Shown: positions 1 through 5,221, counted from the first letter of the stretch. The stretch is 5,793 nt of DNA from Planctomycetota bacterium (GCA_021795535.1 JAJYPG010000102.1:1-5793), one strand, 5' to 3'. The notes: generated by a model not told the origin, from the sequence alone. Made by a program: numbers and translations.

Positions 1-12
1 CCGGCTGCACAT

Positions 13-85
13 CACGACAGGCAGGAGTCGAACCTGCAACCCCCGGTTTTGGAGACCGGTGCTCTGCCAATTGAGCTACTGTCGT
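13..85 (-). tRNA. tRNA-Trp (anticodon CCA)
   Basis: A complete 73-nt cloverleaf is read on the minus strand. The 7-bp acceptor stem ACGACAG/CTGTCGT (79-85 with 14-20) is perfect, the D arm is GCTC/GAGC, the anticodon stem is CCGGT/ACCGG with loop CTCCAAA giving anticodon CCA, and the T arm carries GGTTCGACTCC. The discriminator base is G and the 3' CCA is not encoded. It lies about 100 bases downstream of rpmG on the same strand with no clear terminator between, so it is probably cotranscribed. In many bacteria this tRNA sits between tuf/rpmG and secE-nusG, which fits this position. Confidence 0.97.
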
Positions 86-150
86 AAATAACGCAACTGC
101 GTCCAAACCAGTCAAAACCAGAGGTCCGGGCAGTTGGGCTAATATACAGC

Positions 151-186
151 CGCGGGGTACAACACCGCGCCGGTGATTCATACCGG
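151..186 (-). other. Two tandem small hairpins between rpmG and tRNA-Trp
   Basis: Two adjacent inverted repeats fill the short gap: CGCGG (151-155) with CCGCG (165-169), and CCGGT (170-174) with ACCGG (182-186). The second abuts the rpmG stop codon at 187-189. Neither is followed by a T tract on the minus strand, so they do not look like intrinsic terminators. They could stabilise the rpmG 3' end or mark RNA processing before tRNA-Trp. This role is inference. Confidence 0.4.
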
Positions 187-345
187 TTACTTGCCCTTCT
201 TTATTTTATGCTCCGTGTGCTTGCGCAGTCGCGGAGAAAATTTATGGAAGACCATTTTCGTATCCATCTCCTTGGGATTGATGCTGATACGATAATTAAG
301 GTCTTTGGTCTCATTGCATTGCAGCCAAACCCATTCACGCGCCAT
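187..345 (-). CDS. rpmG: 50S ribosomal protein L33 (bL33), zinc-ligand-poor form
   Basis: This 52-residue protein is a component of the large ribosomal subunit near the E site. The family pattern is visible: MAREWVWLQCNET at the N-terminus, KDLNYR near residues 14-19, and the C-terminal SPRLRKHTEHKIKK. Length is normal for L33. The start is set at the ATG at 343-345 because the family begins MARE and a GGAG Shine-Dalgarno lies about 9 bases upstream; a 66-residue extension to 387 is open but adds no family sequence. Classical zinc-binding L33 has two CxxC pairs. Here only Cys10 remains (CNET, SPRL), so it should be zinc-independent. It follows tuf and precedes tRNA-Trp, a common gene order around secE-nusG. 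Confidence 0.95.
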   Translation of the reverse strand: MAREWVWLQCNETKDLNYRISINPKEMDTKMVFHKFSPRLRKHTEHKIKKGK

Positions 346-438
346 GATTATATACTCCAACCAAGCTTTTTCCGCTGTGGCAGCCACCTCATAAAGGTAT
401 ACAAACGGCCAACCATGGGCGGTGAAGCAAAGCTCTTC

Positions 439-467
439 ATTATACGAAATTACCGGGAAAGTCTAAA
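439..467 (-). promoter_or_regulatory. Candidate sigma-70-type promoter for rpmG
   Basis: On the minus strand a perfect -10 box TATAAT (439-444) is preceded, with a 17-base spacer, by TTTAGA (462-467), which matches TTGACA at four of six positions. Initiation near 432 would give a leader of about 87 nt before the rpmG start. The tuf terminator lies upstream, so an internal promoter here is logical. The -35 is weak and no other support is visible. Confidence 0.5.
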
Positions 468-569
468 GTCAACATCAACTTTTTCAGACTTTAACCCTCA
501 AACCACCAGATTTTCCGGTGGTATTCGGATTTTTCCCTCTGCCAACCTCCGAATTTATCGGAAATTCGG
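462..569 (-). other. Cluster of overlapping inverted repeats between tuf and rpmG
   Basis: Several stems are packed together: TAAAGTC (464-470) with GACTTTA (487-493); ACCACC (502-507) with GGTGGT (517-522); CCGAATTT (549-556) with AAATTCGG (562-569), 8 bp with a 5-nt loop; and ATTCGGA (523-529) with TCCGAAT (548-554). The last two compete for the same bases. The first stem overlaps the -35 of the candidate rpmG promoter. No T tract follows any of them, so they are not obvious terminators. The rest of the 346-708 gap holds the rpmG promoter and leader and the tuf terminator; no gene is supported there. Confidence 0.4.
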
Positions 570-640
570 CCATTAACCAAGCGGATTGGACGGGAAGTTT
601 TGCATACTCCCGCCAGGCACCTTGATTTACCGCGTCACTG

Positions 641-680
641 AAAAACCACGCGGGCAGGTTTGCACCCACCCGCGTGGCTT
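641..680 (-). terminator. Rho-independent terminator of tuf
   Basis: A perfect 9-bp GC-rich stem, CCACGCGGG (646-654) with CCCGCGTGG (669-677), is followed on the minus strand by TTTTTC (645 down to 640). It starts about 30 bases after the tuf stop codon and should end the tRNA-Thr-tuf transcript before rpmG. Confidence 0.9.
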
Positions 681-708
681 ATTCGTTTATACGACATATT
701 ATCGACTA

Positions 709-1920
709 TCAGGCGATAATTTTAGTCACGACGCCGGCACCCACGGTGCGACCACCTTCACGAATAGCGAAGCGGACACCCTGTTCCATGGCAATGGGGC
801 ATTCGCCCAAGTCCACATTGATCTTCACGTTATCGCCAGGCATGACCATTTCCGCACCAGAGGTAAGGTCCAGTGAACCGGTCACATCGGTCGTGCGGAA
901 GTAGAACTGCGGACGATAGCCTTTGAAGAATGCGGTATGACGACCGCCCTCTTCTTTGGTGAGCACATAAATTTCAGCTTCAAATTTGGTGTGCGGAGTA
1001 ATCGAGCCGGGCTTGGCGATAACCTGACCGCGTTCAAGCTGCTCTTTTTCCACACCACGAAGCAGAAGGCCGACATTGTCGCCGGAAATGGCCTGATCCA
1101 GCGTTTTCTGGAACATTTCCACACCGGTTACAATCGACTTCATCGGTTCTTTCTTCAGACCGACGATTTCCACTTCATCGCCAACCTTGATCACGCCACG
1201 TTCCACACGGCCCGTGCCGACCGTGCCGCGACCTTTGATGGAAAACACGTCTTCCACCGGCATAAGGAACGGCTTATCGTTTTCACGAACCGGTTCGGGA
1301 ATGTAACTGTCCAGAGCTGCCACGAGCTGCATGATTGGTTCAATCGCCTTGGCATCCGTCGGGTTTTTCAGGGCTGCAACGGCGGAGCCGCGGATGATCG
1401 GCACTTCATCACCAGGGAACTTGTACTTGCTGAGCAGTTCACGAATTTCCAGTTCCACAAGCTCAAGAAGCTCGGGATCATCCACAAGGTCAACCTTGTT
1501 GAGAAATACCACAATACGCGGGACGTTCACCTGGCGGGCCAAAAGCACGTGTTCGCGCGTCTGCGGCATCGGGCCATCGGCGGCGGATACCACAAGAATC
1601 GCTCCGTCCATCTGAGCGGCACCGGTGATCATGTTCTTCACAAAGTCGGCGTGGCCGGGGCAGTCAATGTGGGCGTAATGCCGATTGGCAGACTCGTATT
1701 CCACGTGCGAAACCGCAATGGTGACAATTTTGGACGGATCGCGTCGCCCCTGTTTTTCCGAAGCCTTCGCCACAGTGTCATACGCCACAGCAGTAGCCAG
1801 CCCCTTTTGAGCCAGAACTGTTGTAAGCGCTGCGGTCAAGGTGGTCTTGCCGTGGTCAATATGACCAATCGTTCCAACATTTACGTGTGGCTTCTTACGT
1901 TCAAATATGCCTTTGGCCAT
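709..1920 (-). CDS. tuf: Elongation factor Tu (EF-Tu)
   Basis: This is the GTPase that carries aminoacyl-tRNA to the ribosomal A site in the cytoplasm. The 403-residue product is full length. The G domain shows G1 GHIDHGKT (19-26), G3 DCPGH (86-90), G4 NKVD (141-144) and G5 GSA (178-180). Domains II and III follow, with [13 protein letters not shown] (about 220-232) and the C-terminal [10 protein letters not shown]. The start is confirmed by a perfect AGGAGG (1930-1935) nine bases upstream and by the [20 protein letters not shown] opening. The oddity is switch I: the usual RGITI is KIVTI (64-68), after a divergent loop. The Thr that contacts Mg/GTP (Thr67) is kept, but the neighbouring Arg-Gly is not. 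I recall similar loops in planctomycete EF-Tu. It lies downstream of tRNA-Thr and probably shares its transcript. Confidence 0.98.
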   Translation of the reverse strand: MAKGIFERKKPHVNVGTIGHIDHGKTTLTAALTTVLAQKGLATAVAYDTVAKASEKQGRRDPSKIVTIAVSHVEYESANRHYAHIDCPGHADFVKNMITGAAQMDGAILVVSAADGPMPQTREHVLLARQVNVPRIVVFLNKVDLVDDPELLELVELEIRELLSKYKFPGDEVPIIRGSAVAALKNPTDAKAIEPIMQLVAALDSYIPEPVRENDKPFLMPVEDVFSIKGRGTVGTGRVERGVIKVGDEVEIVGLKKEPMKSIVTGVEMFQKTLDQAISGDNVGLLLRGVEKEQLERGQVIAKPGSITPHTKFEAEIYVLTKEEGGRHTAFFKGYRPQFYFRTTDVTGSLDLTSGAEMVMPGDNVKINVDLGECPIAMEQGVRFAIREGGRTVGAGVVTKIIA

Positions 1921-1966
1921 GGATATTAACCTCCTGAAGGTTACAAAAGAAGATACCTAAAACACA

Positions 1967-1997
1967 TCCGCGACAGGCAGCCAAAGCCCGCCGCGGA
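1967..1997 (-). other. Hairpin in the tRNA-Thr/tuf spacer
   Basis: TCCGCG (1967-1972) pairs with CGCGGA (1992-1997), and an inner GGC/GCC pair closes a smaller loop after a 3x3 internal loop. It lies about 30 bases upstream of the tuf Shine-Dalgarno on the transcribed strand. No T tract follows, so it is not a terminator. It may be a processing or leader structure for the tuf message; this is inference. Confidence 0.4.
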
Positions 1998-2059
1998 ACC
2001 ATACTCTGAAATACCAAAGTCGCCTGCCGTATAACCGACAGCGCAACGTTTTCGCCGAA

Positions 2060-2132
<73 letters not shown>

Positions 2133-2639
2133 ATTGCGCCCTTCTCAACCGCCAGAGACGTTTGAGAGTTAAAAGGCCAAACCTGAAAAAAACACCCGGC
2201 GATTCATTACCCCGAAATTTCCACGTTTTTCTTTGTGGTAATTCCGGAATTCCGCCCGATGTCCGCTTCCAAGGTTATAGCGGCACTTCGGCCAAGATTG
2301 ATTAGTGTACCGGCGTTAAACCGAGTCTGCAACCTCGCATGAAAAACATCGCGGTCCGGTAAGAGGCAGGTTGGCGGGGTGTGCTTAAAAAACCATGGGA
2401 AAAAGTTCGGAATGCGTGGTGTATTGTGATGTTCTAAAGATGCTTAAATAAGGCAACCTTTGCAACATAATCAAAAGGGTCAATAGTTTTTCAACAATAT
2501 TCAGGAAGGGCCCAAAACAACTTCCTGATTTGCACGACAACAAAGGCTGTTTCCGCCGCGGAAGCCCAAGCACCCGGTCTGTACCACGAACGATTCCCGA
2601 ATAAAATCAGGATATTCTTATTTACCACAATTATTCCAA

Positions 2640-2711
2640 ACCACGGATTGCAAGACTGCACTGATTACGCGGATTTATGTTTCCCGTTCCAATATCCGCT
2701 TAATTCGTGGT
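2640..2711. repeat. Inverted-repeat element with ACCACGGATT / AATTCGTGGT ends
   Basis: The 72-bp unit starts ACCACGGATT (2640-2649) and ends AATTCGTGGT (2702-2711), nearly perfect reverse complements with one mismatch. Inside, CGCGGAT on the left is mirrored by ATCCGCTTAAT on the right. The left arm carries additional degenerate GATT units (CTGATT, GCGGATT) at roughly 12-15 base spacing. I recall dispersed degenerate CACGGATT/AATCCGTG repeats of this kind in several bacterial genomes, but the family has no name I can give. It has no coding capacity and no visible target duplication. Confidence 0.55.
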
Positions 2712-2751
2712 CATATACTTTAAACGTCTATTAATGAGACTTTATGCCAAC

Positions 2752-2769
2752 CGGCGAGAGCCGTTTTTT
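2752..2769 (+). terminator. Short plus-strand terminator-like hairpin with T6 tract
   Basis: A 4-bp stem CGGC/GCCG (2752-2755 with 2760-2763) is capped by GAGA, a GNRA-type loop, and followed directly by TTTTTT (2764-2769). The stem is short for an intrinsic terminator but the loop is stable. No plus-strand gene is visible upstream, so either an unrecognised RNA ends here or the match is chance. Confidence 0.35.
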
Positions 2770-2775
2770 GGGGGG

Positions 2776-2835
2776 AGTGTATATCTCCAGATCTGCACAT
2801 ATCTGGTCTAGTGTGCAGCTCTGGAGACCTACACT
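2776..2835. other. Long imperfect hairpin, possible structured RNA or palindromic repeat
   Basis: Three nested paired blocks line up symmetrically: AGTGTA (2776-2781) with TACACT (2830-2835), TCTCCAGA (2784-2791) with TCTGGAGA (2820-2827), and GCACA (2795-2799) with TGTGC (2812-2816). They are separated by a 2x2 and a 3x3 internal loop and closed by a 12-nt loop, giving 19 base pairs in 60 nt. CCAGAT (2787-2792) can instead pair with ATCTGG (2801-2806). No T tract follows on either strand, so it is not a simple terminator. The function is unknown. Confidence 0.55.
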
Positions 2836-2962
2836 ACAACAATTCTCCGCATCTCACCATGACACCCAGGGATGCGTCTTCCATATCGGGAAGTTATTTT
2901 GGGCCTATTACTTACCCGTATCACAGAGATTTTCCGCTTTACCCGGACCTCCATTGCGGCTT

Positions 2963-3184
2963 TTAGGACATTGGGGGAGAGGTGACGGAGGAAGTTCCCT
3001 CGCGCTGAATTTTCTGTTGGCGGTTTTGCGCCTTGCGTAACTGACGACGATTCCGTTCGCTGGGCTTTTCATAATAAGCGATACGCTTCATGTCTTTAAT
3101 CAAACCCTCTTTTTCGCAAAGCTTCTTAAAGCGGCGGAGCATTTGATCAACAGTTTCATTTCCACGGGATTTAACTTTCAGCAT
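2963..3184 (-). CDS. rpsU: 30S ribosomal protein S21 (bS21)
   Basis: This 73-residue basic protein belongs to the small ribosomal subunit, where bS21 sits near the 3' end of 16S rRNA and aids initiation. The family pattern is clear: an N-terminal beta segment MLKVKSRGNETVDQ, then LRRFKKLCEKEG (16-27), YYEKPSERNRR (37-47) and a Lys/Arg/Gln-rich tail. The last dozen residues (EGTSSVTSPPMS) are less basic than in many homologues. The start fits the family, and AGGAA lies about nine bases upstream. It is transcribed alone on the minus strand, divergent from the sigma operon. I saw no clear terminator after it. Confidence 0.95.
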   Translation of the reverse strand: MLKVKSRGNETVDQMLRRFKKLCEKEGLIKDMKRIAYYEKPSERNRRQLRKAQNRQQKIQREGTSSVTSPPMS

Positions 3185-3406
3185 GTACGCAAATTCCTGA
3201 TGTCAGCGGACCAGATCGGATGGCCCTTATTTCTTCACCAATACACAACAACACAGCCATTGCACACCGCGATGGTAATTACAACGTTACCAAGTGCGGG
3301 AGGCGCCATTGACCAGGCTACCAGCGCAATACCGCAGGGAAAACCCTTCTCTGCACTGCCGATGCAGACCGGAAGGATGGTCGGTGGCGGAATTGCCAAG
3401 TTTGGT

Positions 3407-3435
3407 AGTATAATACGCGTACATGTTGGAGGCAA
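3407..3435 (-). promoter_or_regulatory. Candidate promoter upstream of rpsU
   Basis: On the minus strand TTGCCT (3430-3435, four of six to TTGACA) and TATACT (3407-3412, five of six to TATAAT) are spaced by exactly 17 bases. Initiation near 3400 would give rpsU an untranslated leader of about 215 nt, long enough for regulation. A closer promoter that I could not recognise remains possible. Confidence 0.4.
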
Positions 3436-3531
3436 GGGCGAGATTCAAAGAATGCTAGGCGGCACATGGCTGATCCGTCAGGAGCCGTGTGTGCTGGAAA
3501 TTCAAATTAGCGTTTAATTTGGGCACGCAGA

Positions 3532-3552
3532 AATTTTCGCATTTGCAAAATT
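3532..3552. repeat. AT-rich imperfect palindrome
   Basis: AATTTT (3532-3537) and AAAATT (3547-3552) flank a GC/GC inner pair with one extra base on the left side. It has the size and symmetry of a dimeric regulator site and lies about 170-190 bases upstream of the sigma gene. No T tract follows that would suit a terminator. The role is inference. Confidence 0.3.
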
Positions 3553-3571
3553 AAAAGGGAAGCAGACCCTA

Positions 3572-3581
3572 TCACCGGTGA
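3572..3581. repeat. 10-bp perfect palindrome TCACCGGTGA
   Basis: The perfect palindrome TCACCGGTGA lies about 140 bases upstream of the sigma start codon, in the probable promoter region of the sigma operon. It could be an operator. A 10-bp palindrome can also occur by chance, and no second copy was found in this window. Confidence 0.25.
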
Positions 3582-3656
3582 GATATGGTAAATTTAGCCA
3601 AATAGGCAACGAAATTGATCGAAAACAGGCAATTTTGCATCCGAATATGTAGCTGG

Positions 3657-3680
3657 TTCACTATCCGCGTGGAGAGTGAA
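3657..3680 (+). promoter_or_regulatory. Leader hairpin covering the mini-ORF Shine-Dalgarno
   Basis: TTCACT (3657-3662) pairs with AGTGAA (3675-3680) and TCC (3664-3666) with GGA (3671-3673), with one A-G mismatch and a GCGT loop. That makes nine base pairs in 24 nt. The right arm contains GGAG, the Shine-Dalgarno of the mini-ORF that starts at 3680, so folding would hide this site. This suggests control of translation at the head of the sigma operon, but only the pairing is directly seen. Confidence 0.4.
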
Positions 3681-3718
3681 TGCATGGCAATAAAGAGTTG
3701 TTCCCAGCGTTGAGTTAA
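3680..3718 (+). CDS. Possible 12-residue leader peptide ahead of the sigma gene
   Basis: ATG at 3680 opens a 12-codon frame (MHGNKELFPALS) ending in TAA at 3716-3718, three bases before the sigma ATG at 3722 and in the same frame. GGAG (3671-3674) lies five bases upstream of its ATG, whereas the sigma ATG has no clear Shine-Dalgarno of its own. The layout would allow translational coupling, with ribosomes that finish the leader restarting on the sigma gene. The peptide resembles no known attenuator, and this could be a chance frame. Confidence 0.3.
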   Translation: MHGNKELFPALS

Positions 3719-3721
3719 AAG

Positions 3722-4312
3722 ATGGTTATGGATGCCAGAAGCCTTGCCGCCCTGGTCTTGCAGTGTCGCAATGGCGATAAAGGTGCATGGGACGCGCTCG
3801 TTGAACAATATTGGCAGCGGCTTTACAGCTATGCCGTGCATGCCACATATAGCAGCGAATTGGCCACTGACTTGGTACAGGAAACATTTCTGCGAGTCGT
3901 GCAGAAGCTGGATCGGTATGAGGATCAGGGAAAATTTGAGGCCTGGTTGTTTCGCATTCTCGTGAATCTGGTGCGGGATAACAGTCGGTCGCTTTCCCGA
4001 CATCCTGTTCGTTCAGGCCACGCCGGAACTGCGGATCAAACAGTGGACCTTATTGATTCGACACCGGGAAAAGCAGCCTGCCCATCGTTTCCGGCCGAGC
4101 ATAAGGAGCATGTGGACCGCCTGTATGCGGCCATGGAAAAATTACCTGATCTGGACCGGCAGGTGTTGCTGTTAAGACACTATGGAGATATGCCATTCAA
4201 GGAAATAGCCAGAACATTGAATTGTCCGTTGGGCACCGTGCTGGCCAGAGCTCACCGGGCCTTGGCAAAATTGCGTGTGCTAATGGGGGTAAGTCATGAG
4301 CCGCACCAATAA
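3722..4312 (+). CDS. RNA polymerase sigma factor, ECF subfamily
   Basis: A 196-residue two-domain sigma factor that would direct RNA polymerase to a small regulon. Region 2 spans about residues 11-90 and includes DLVQETFLRVVQKLDRY (50-66), the core-binding and -10 region, and FEAWLFRILVNLVRD (72-86). A linker of about 40 residues rich in Ser, Pro and Gly follows. Region 4 (about 129-185) has LPDLDRQVLLLRHYGDMPFKEIA and the helix-turn-helix GTVLARAHRALAKL. There is no region 1.1 or 3, as expected for ECF. The start could be ATG 3722 or ATG 3728; neither has a good ribosome binding site. It overlaps the next gene by 17 bases, which implies coupled translation and a partner anti-sigma factor. 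The regulon and subgroup cannot be told from this window. Confidence 0.93.
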   Translation: MVMDARSLAALVLQCRNGDKGAWDALVEQYWQRLYSYAVHATYSSELATDLVQETFLRVVQKLDRYEDQGKFEAWLFRILVNLVRDNSRSLSRHPVRSGHAGTADQTVDLIDSTPGKAACPSFPAEHKEHVDRLYAAMEKLPDLDRQVLLLRHYGDMPFKEIARTLNCPLGTVLARAHRALAKLRVLMGVSHEPHQ

Positions 4313-4922
4313 ACATCTGACGCTGTCGCAAACCTGTTTGCTGGATATTTCAGGAGAACTCGGCGCCAAAGGCCAAGAGCACCTGGAGCATCATGTAACC
4401 ACCTATCCCGCAGCGAATCTGGAATACAAACTGATCCGCAGTCGTTTCGCCCTGTTGCGGTCTTTGCCAACTCTGGAACAACAGATGGACCAGGTTGCGC
4501 GGGCGCGCATTGCCGCGGGTATAAAACAGGGAATTCATCTGGCTTTGGACCGCCAGCGCAAGGCACATCGGCAGGCGCGGTTGGCGCGCATATTTTACGG
4601 ATTTATGGCCGCCGCATCCGGAGTGGCTGCGGCCCTGGTGGTGGCGGCGGGGGTTTACATTGTTCACGAGCGGCAATTAGCCCATCGCCAGCGCATAGTC
4701 GATGCGGAAAACACTTTCCAGGAAATGGCGCAAACCCGGCTTCCCGGCGAAGGGAATTCGCGTGTGAACTCTCTGACCCGGCGCATTGCCCGCTTCGAGC
4801 GATCAGGTGGCATTTCTGCAGAAAGCAATGTTGGCAATTCCAACATGATGAACCTGCTTGACGCTCTGGACTCGGTGCATGCGGACGACTCGGTTTCAAC
4901 GCCTGGCGATTCGGGTTTCTAA
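4296..4922 (+). CDS. Putative membrane-anchored anti-sigma factor without zinc ligands
   Basis: A 208-residue protein encoded directly after, and overlapping, the ECF sigma gene. Its start ATG 4296 has GGGGG six bases upstream. The N-terminal part (about 10-60) follows the layout of zinc-type anti-sigma domains: LDISGEL, then EHLEHHVTTYPAA, then a helix ending LLRSLP. The expected HxxxCxxC is HVTTYPAA (33-40), so both cysteines are lost and zinc binding is unlikely. A single membrane helix covers about 99-123 (IFYGFMAAASGVAAALVVAAGVYIV), preceded by Arg/Lys-rich sequence, which predicts a cytoplasmic N-terminus and a periplasmic tail of about 85 residues rich in Ser, Asn and Asp. It probably holds the sigma factor at the membrane until a signal arrives. 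The role rests on position and layout, not on a strong family match. Confidence 0.72.
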   Translation: MSRTNKHLTLSQTCLLDISGELGAKGQEHLEHHVTTYPAANLEYKLIRSRFALLRSLPTLEQQMDQVARARIAAGIKQGIHLALDRQRKAHRQARLARIFYGFMAAASGVAAALVVAAGVYIVHERQLAHRQRIVDAENTFQEMAQTRLPGEGNSRVNSLTRRIARFERSGGISAESNVGNSNMMNLLDALDSVHADDSVSTPGDSGF

Positions 4923-5129
4923 AGAATTTTCCATTCGCGGCCAGTTCGAATGTGCGTTTTGAATATTTTTGGCCGCAAACACCCACAGCACGGCGTATCC
5001 GCAAACAAATTCCTCCCGAATAAGACAGGGAATATCGGAATGGAGCAGCAGTGGTACGGCTGGGGGAAATCGGGCTTGCTCCGCTGGTTATTGACTCCCT
5101 GCGATTTGTGAGGTCGTTTTTTTTGTGTG

Positions 5130-5164
5130 CCATGTTTTCTATCGGACCGGCATTGAGAACATGG
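5130..5164 (+). other. 10-bp hairpin upstream of the exported protein gene
   Basis: CCATGTTTTC (5130-5139) pairs with GAGAACATGG (5155-5164) over ten positions with one T-G wobble and a 15-nt loop. It lies about 57 bases upstream of the start codon at 5222 and just after a T8 run. No T tract follows, so it is not a terminator; an operator or leader structure is possible. Confidence 0.4.
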
Positions 5165-5173
5165 CCTTGTCAC

Positions 5174-5202
5174 TTTGCACCAGGCGGATTCGCTGTTAAA
5201 TT
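5174..5202 (+). promoter_or_regulatory. Weak candidate promoter for the exported protein gene
   Basis: TTTGCA (5174-5179) and TAAATT (5197-5202), each four of six to the sigma-70 consensus, are spaced by 17 bases. Transcription would begin close to the AGGAG at 5210-5214. The match is weak and could be chance. I saw no clear ECF-type promoter motif here. Confidence 0.2.
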
Positions 5203-5221
5203 TCTCCACAGGAGATTTGTG

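Larger units (their letters stand above)
2133..2962. other. Gene-poor region of about 830 bases
   Basis: No convincing coding sequence is present. The open frames here (for example 2385-2573 minus and 2744-3040 plus) show no family motif and no ribosome binding site that I trust, and the second one runs over rpsU. What it does hold is inverted-repeat DNA: a 12-bp palindrome AATTCCGGAATT (2240-2251), CCGCT/AGCGG stems near 2270, the repeat element at 2640-2711, the terminator at 2752-2769, the long hairpin at 2776-2835, CGCATC/GATGCG (2848-2853 with 2871-2876) and a CGGGAAGT/ACTT-A-CCCG stem at about 2887-2917. I did not recognise tmRNA, RNase P, SRP or 6S RNA signatures. Confidence 0.6.
3185..3679. 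other. Intergenic region between rpsU and the sigma operon, no gene supported
   Basis: Both strands are open in the same codon register over 3235-3435: a plus frame reaches 3517 (from ATG 3143 or 3199) and a minus frame from TTG 3435 ends at 3235. Neither protein has a motif I recognise, neither has a good ribosome binding site, and the longer plus version overlaps rpsU, so I call neither. The region contains a likely rpsU promoter (3407-3435), a TGGTAA/TTACCA stem (3273-3278 with 3287-3292), and two palindromes nearer the sigma gene (3532-3552 and 3572-3581). It may be a long rpsU leader plus the sigma promoter region, or a decayed gene. Confidence 0.5.
4923..5221 (+). other. Spacer of about 300 bases before the exported protein gene
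   Basis: No gene is seen; an open minus frame (4603-5133) is antisense to the anti-sigma gene and continues into this spacer without motifs. The spacer has an AAATCG/CGATTT stem (5067-5072 with 5102-5107), a weak GACT/GGTC stem just before T8 (5117-5124) that might terminate the sigma/anti-sigma message, a strong hairpin at 5130-5164 and a weak promoter candidate at 5174-5202. The exported gene may therefore be a separate transcription unit. Confidence 0.45.

Noticed and set aside
346..387. N-terminal extension of rpmG to 66 residues
   Set aside because: L33 proteins of this type begin MARE, and the GGAG ribosome binding site fits the inner ATG at 343-345.
208..576. 122-codon plus-strand frame
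   Set aside because: It lies opposite rpmG and across its promoter region; no motif and no ribosome binding site.
937..1929. 330-codon open frame on the plus strand
   Set aside because: It is antisense to tuf, whose identity is certain; the translation is His/Phe/Arg-rich with no family motif.
2385..2573. 62-codon minus-strand frame in the gene-poor region
   Set aside because: No recognisable motif or ribosome binding site; composition looks like non-coding DNA.
2776..2835. Interpretation of the long hairpin as 6S, SRP or tmRNA
   Set aside because: The length and conserved sequence signatures of those RNAs are not visible around it.
2744..3040. 98-codon plus-strand frame
   Set aside because: It runs through the terminator-like hairpin, the long hairpin and the 3' part of rpsU; it looks like chance openness.
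3235..3435. 66-codon minus-strand frame with TTG start
   Set aside because: Pro/Ile/Val-rich product without a family match, no ribosome binding site, and it would overlap the likely rpsU leader.
3572..4003. 143-codon minus-strand frame
   Set aside because: Antisense to the ECF sigma factor gene, which has clear domain motifs.
5091..5119. TTGACT as a -35 box for the exported gene
   Set aside because: The bases 17 positions downstream are CGTTTT, which is not an acceptable -10.
4603..5133. 176-codon minus-strand frame
   Set aside because: Antisense to the anti-sigma gene and spacer; Pro/Arg/Ser-rich with no motif.
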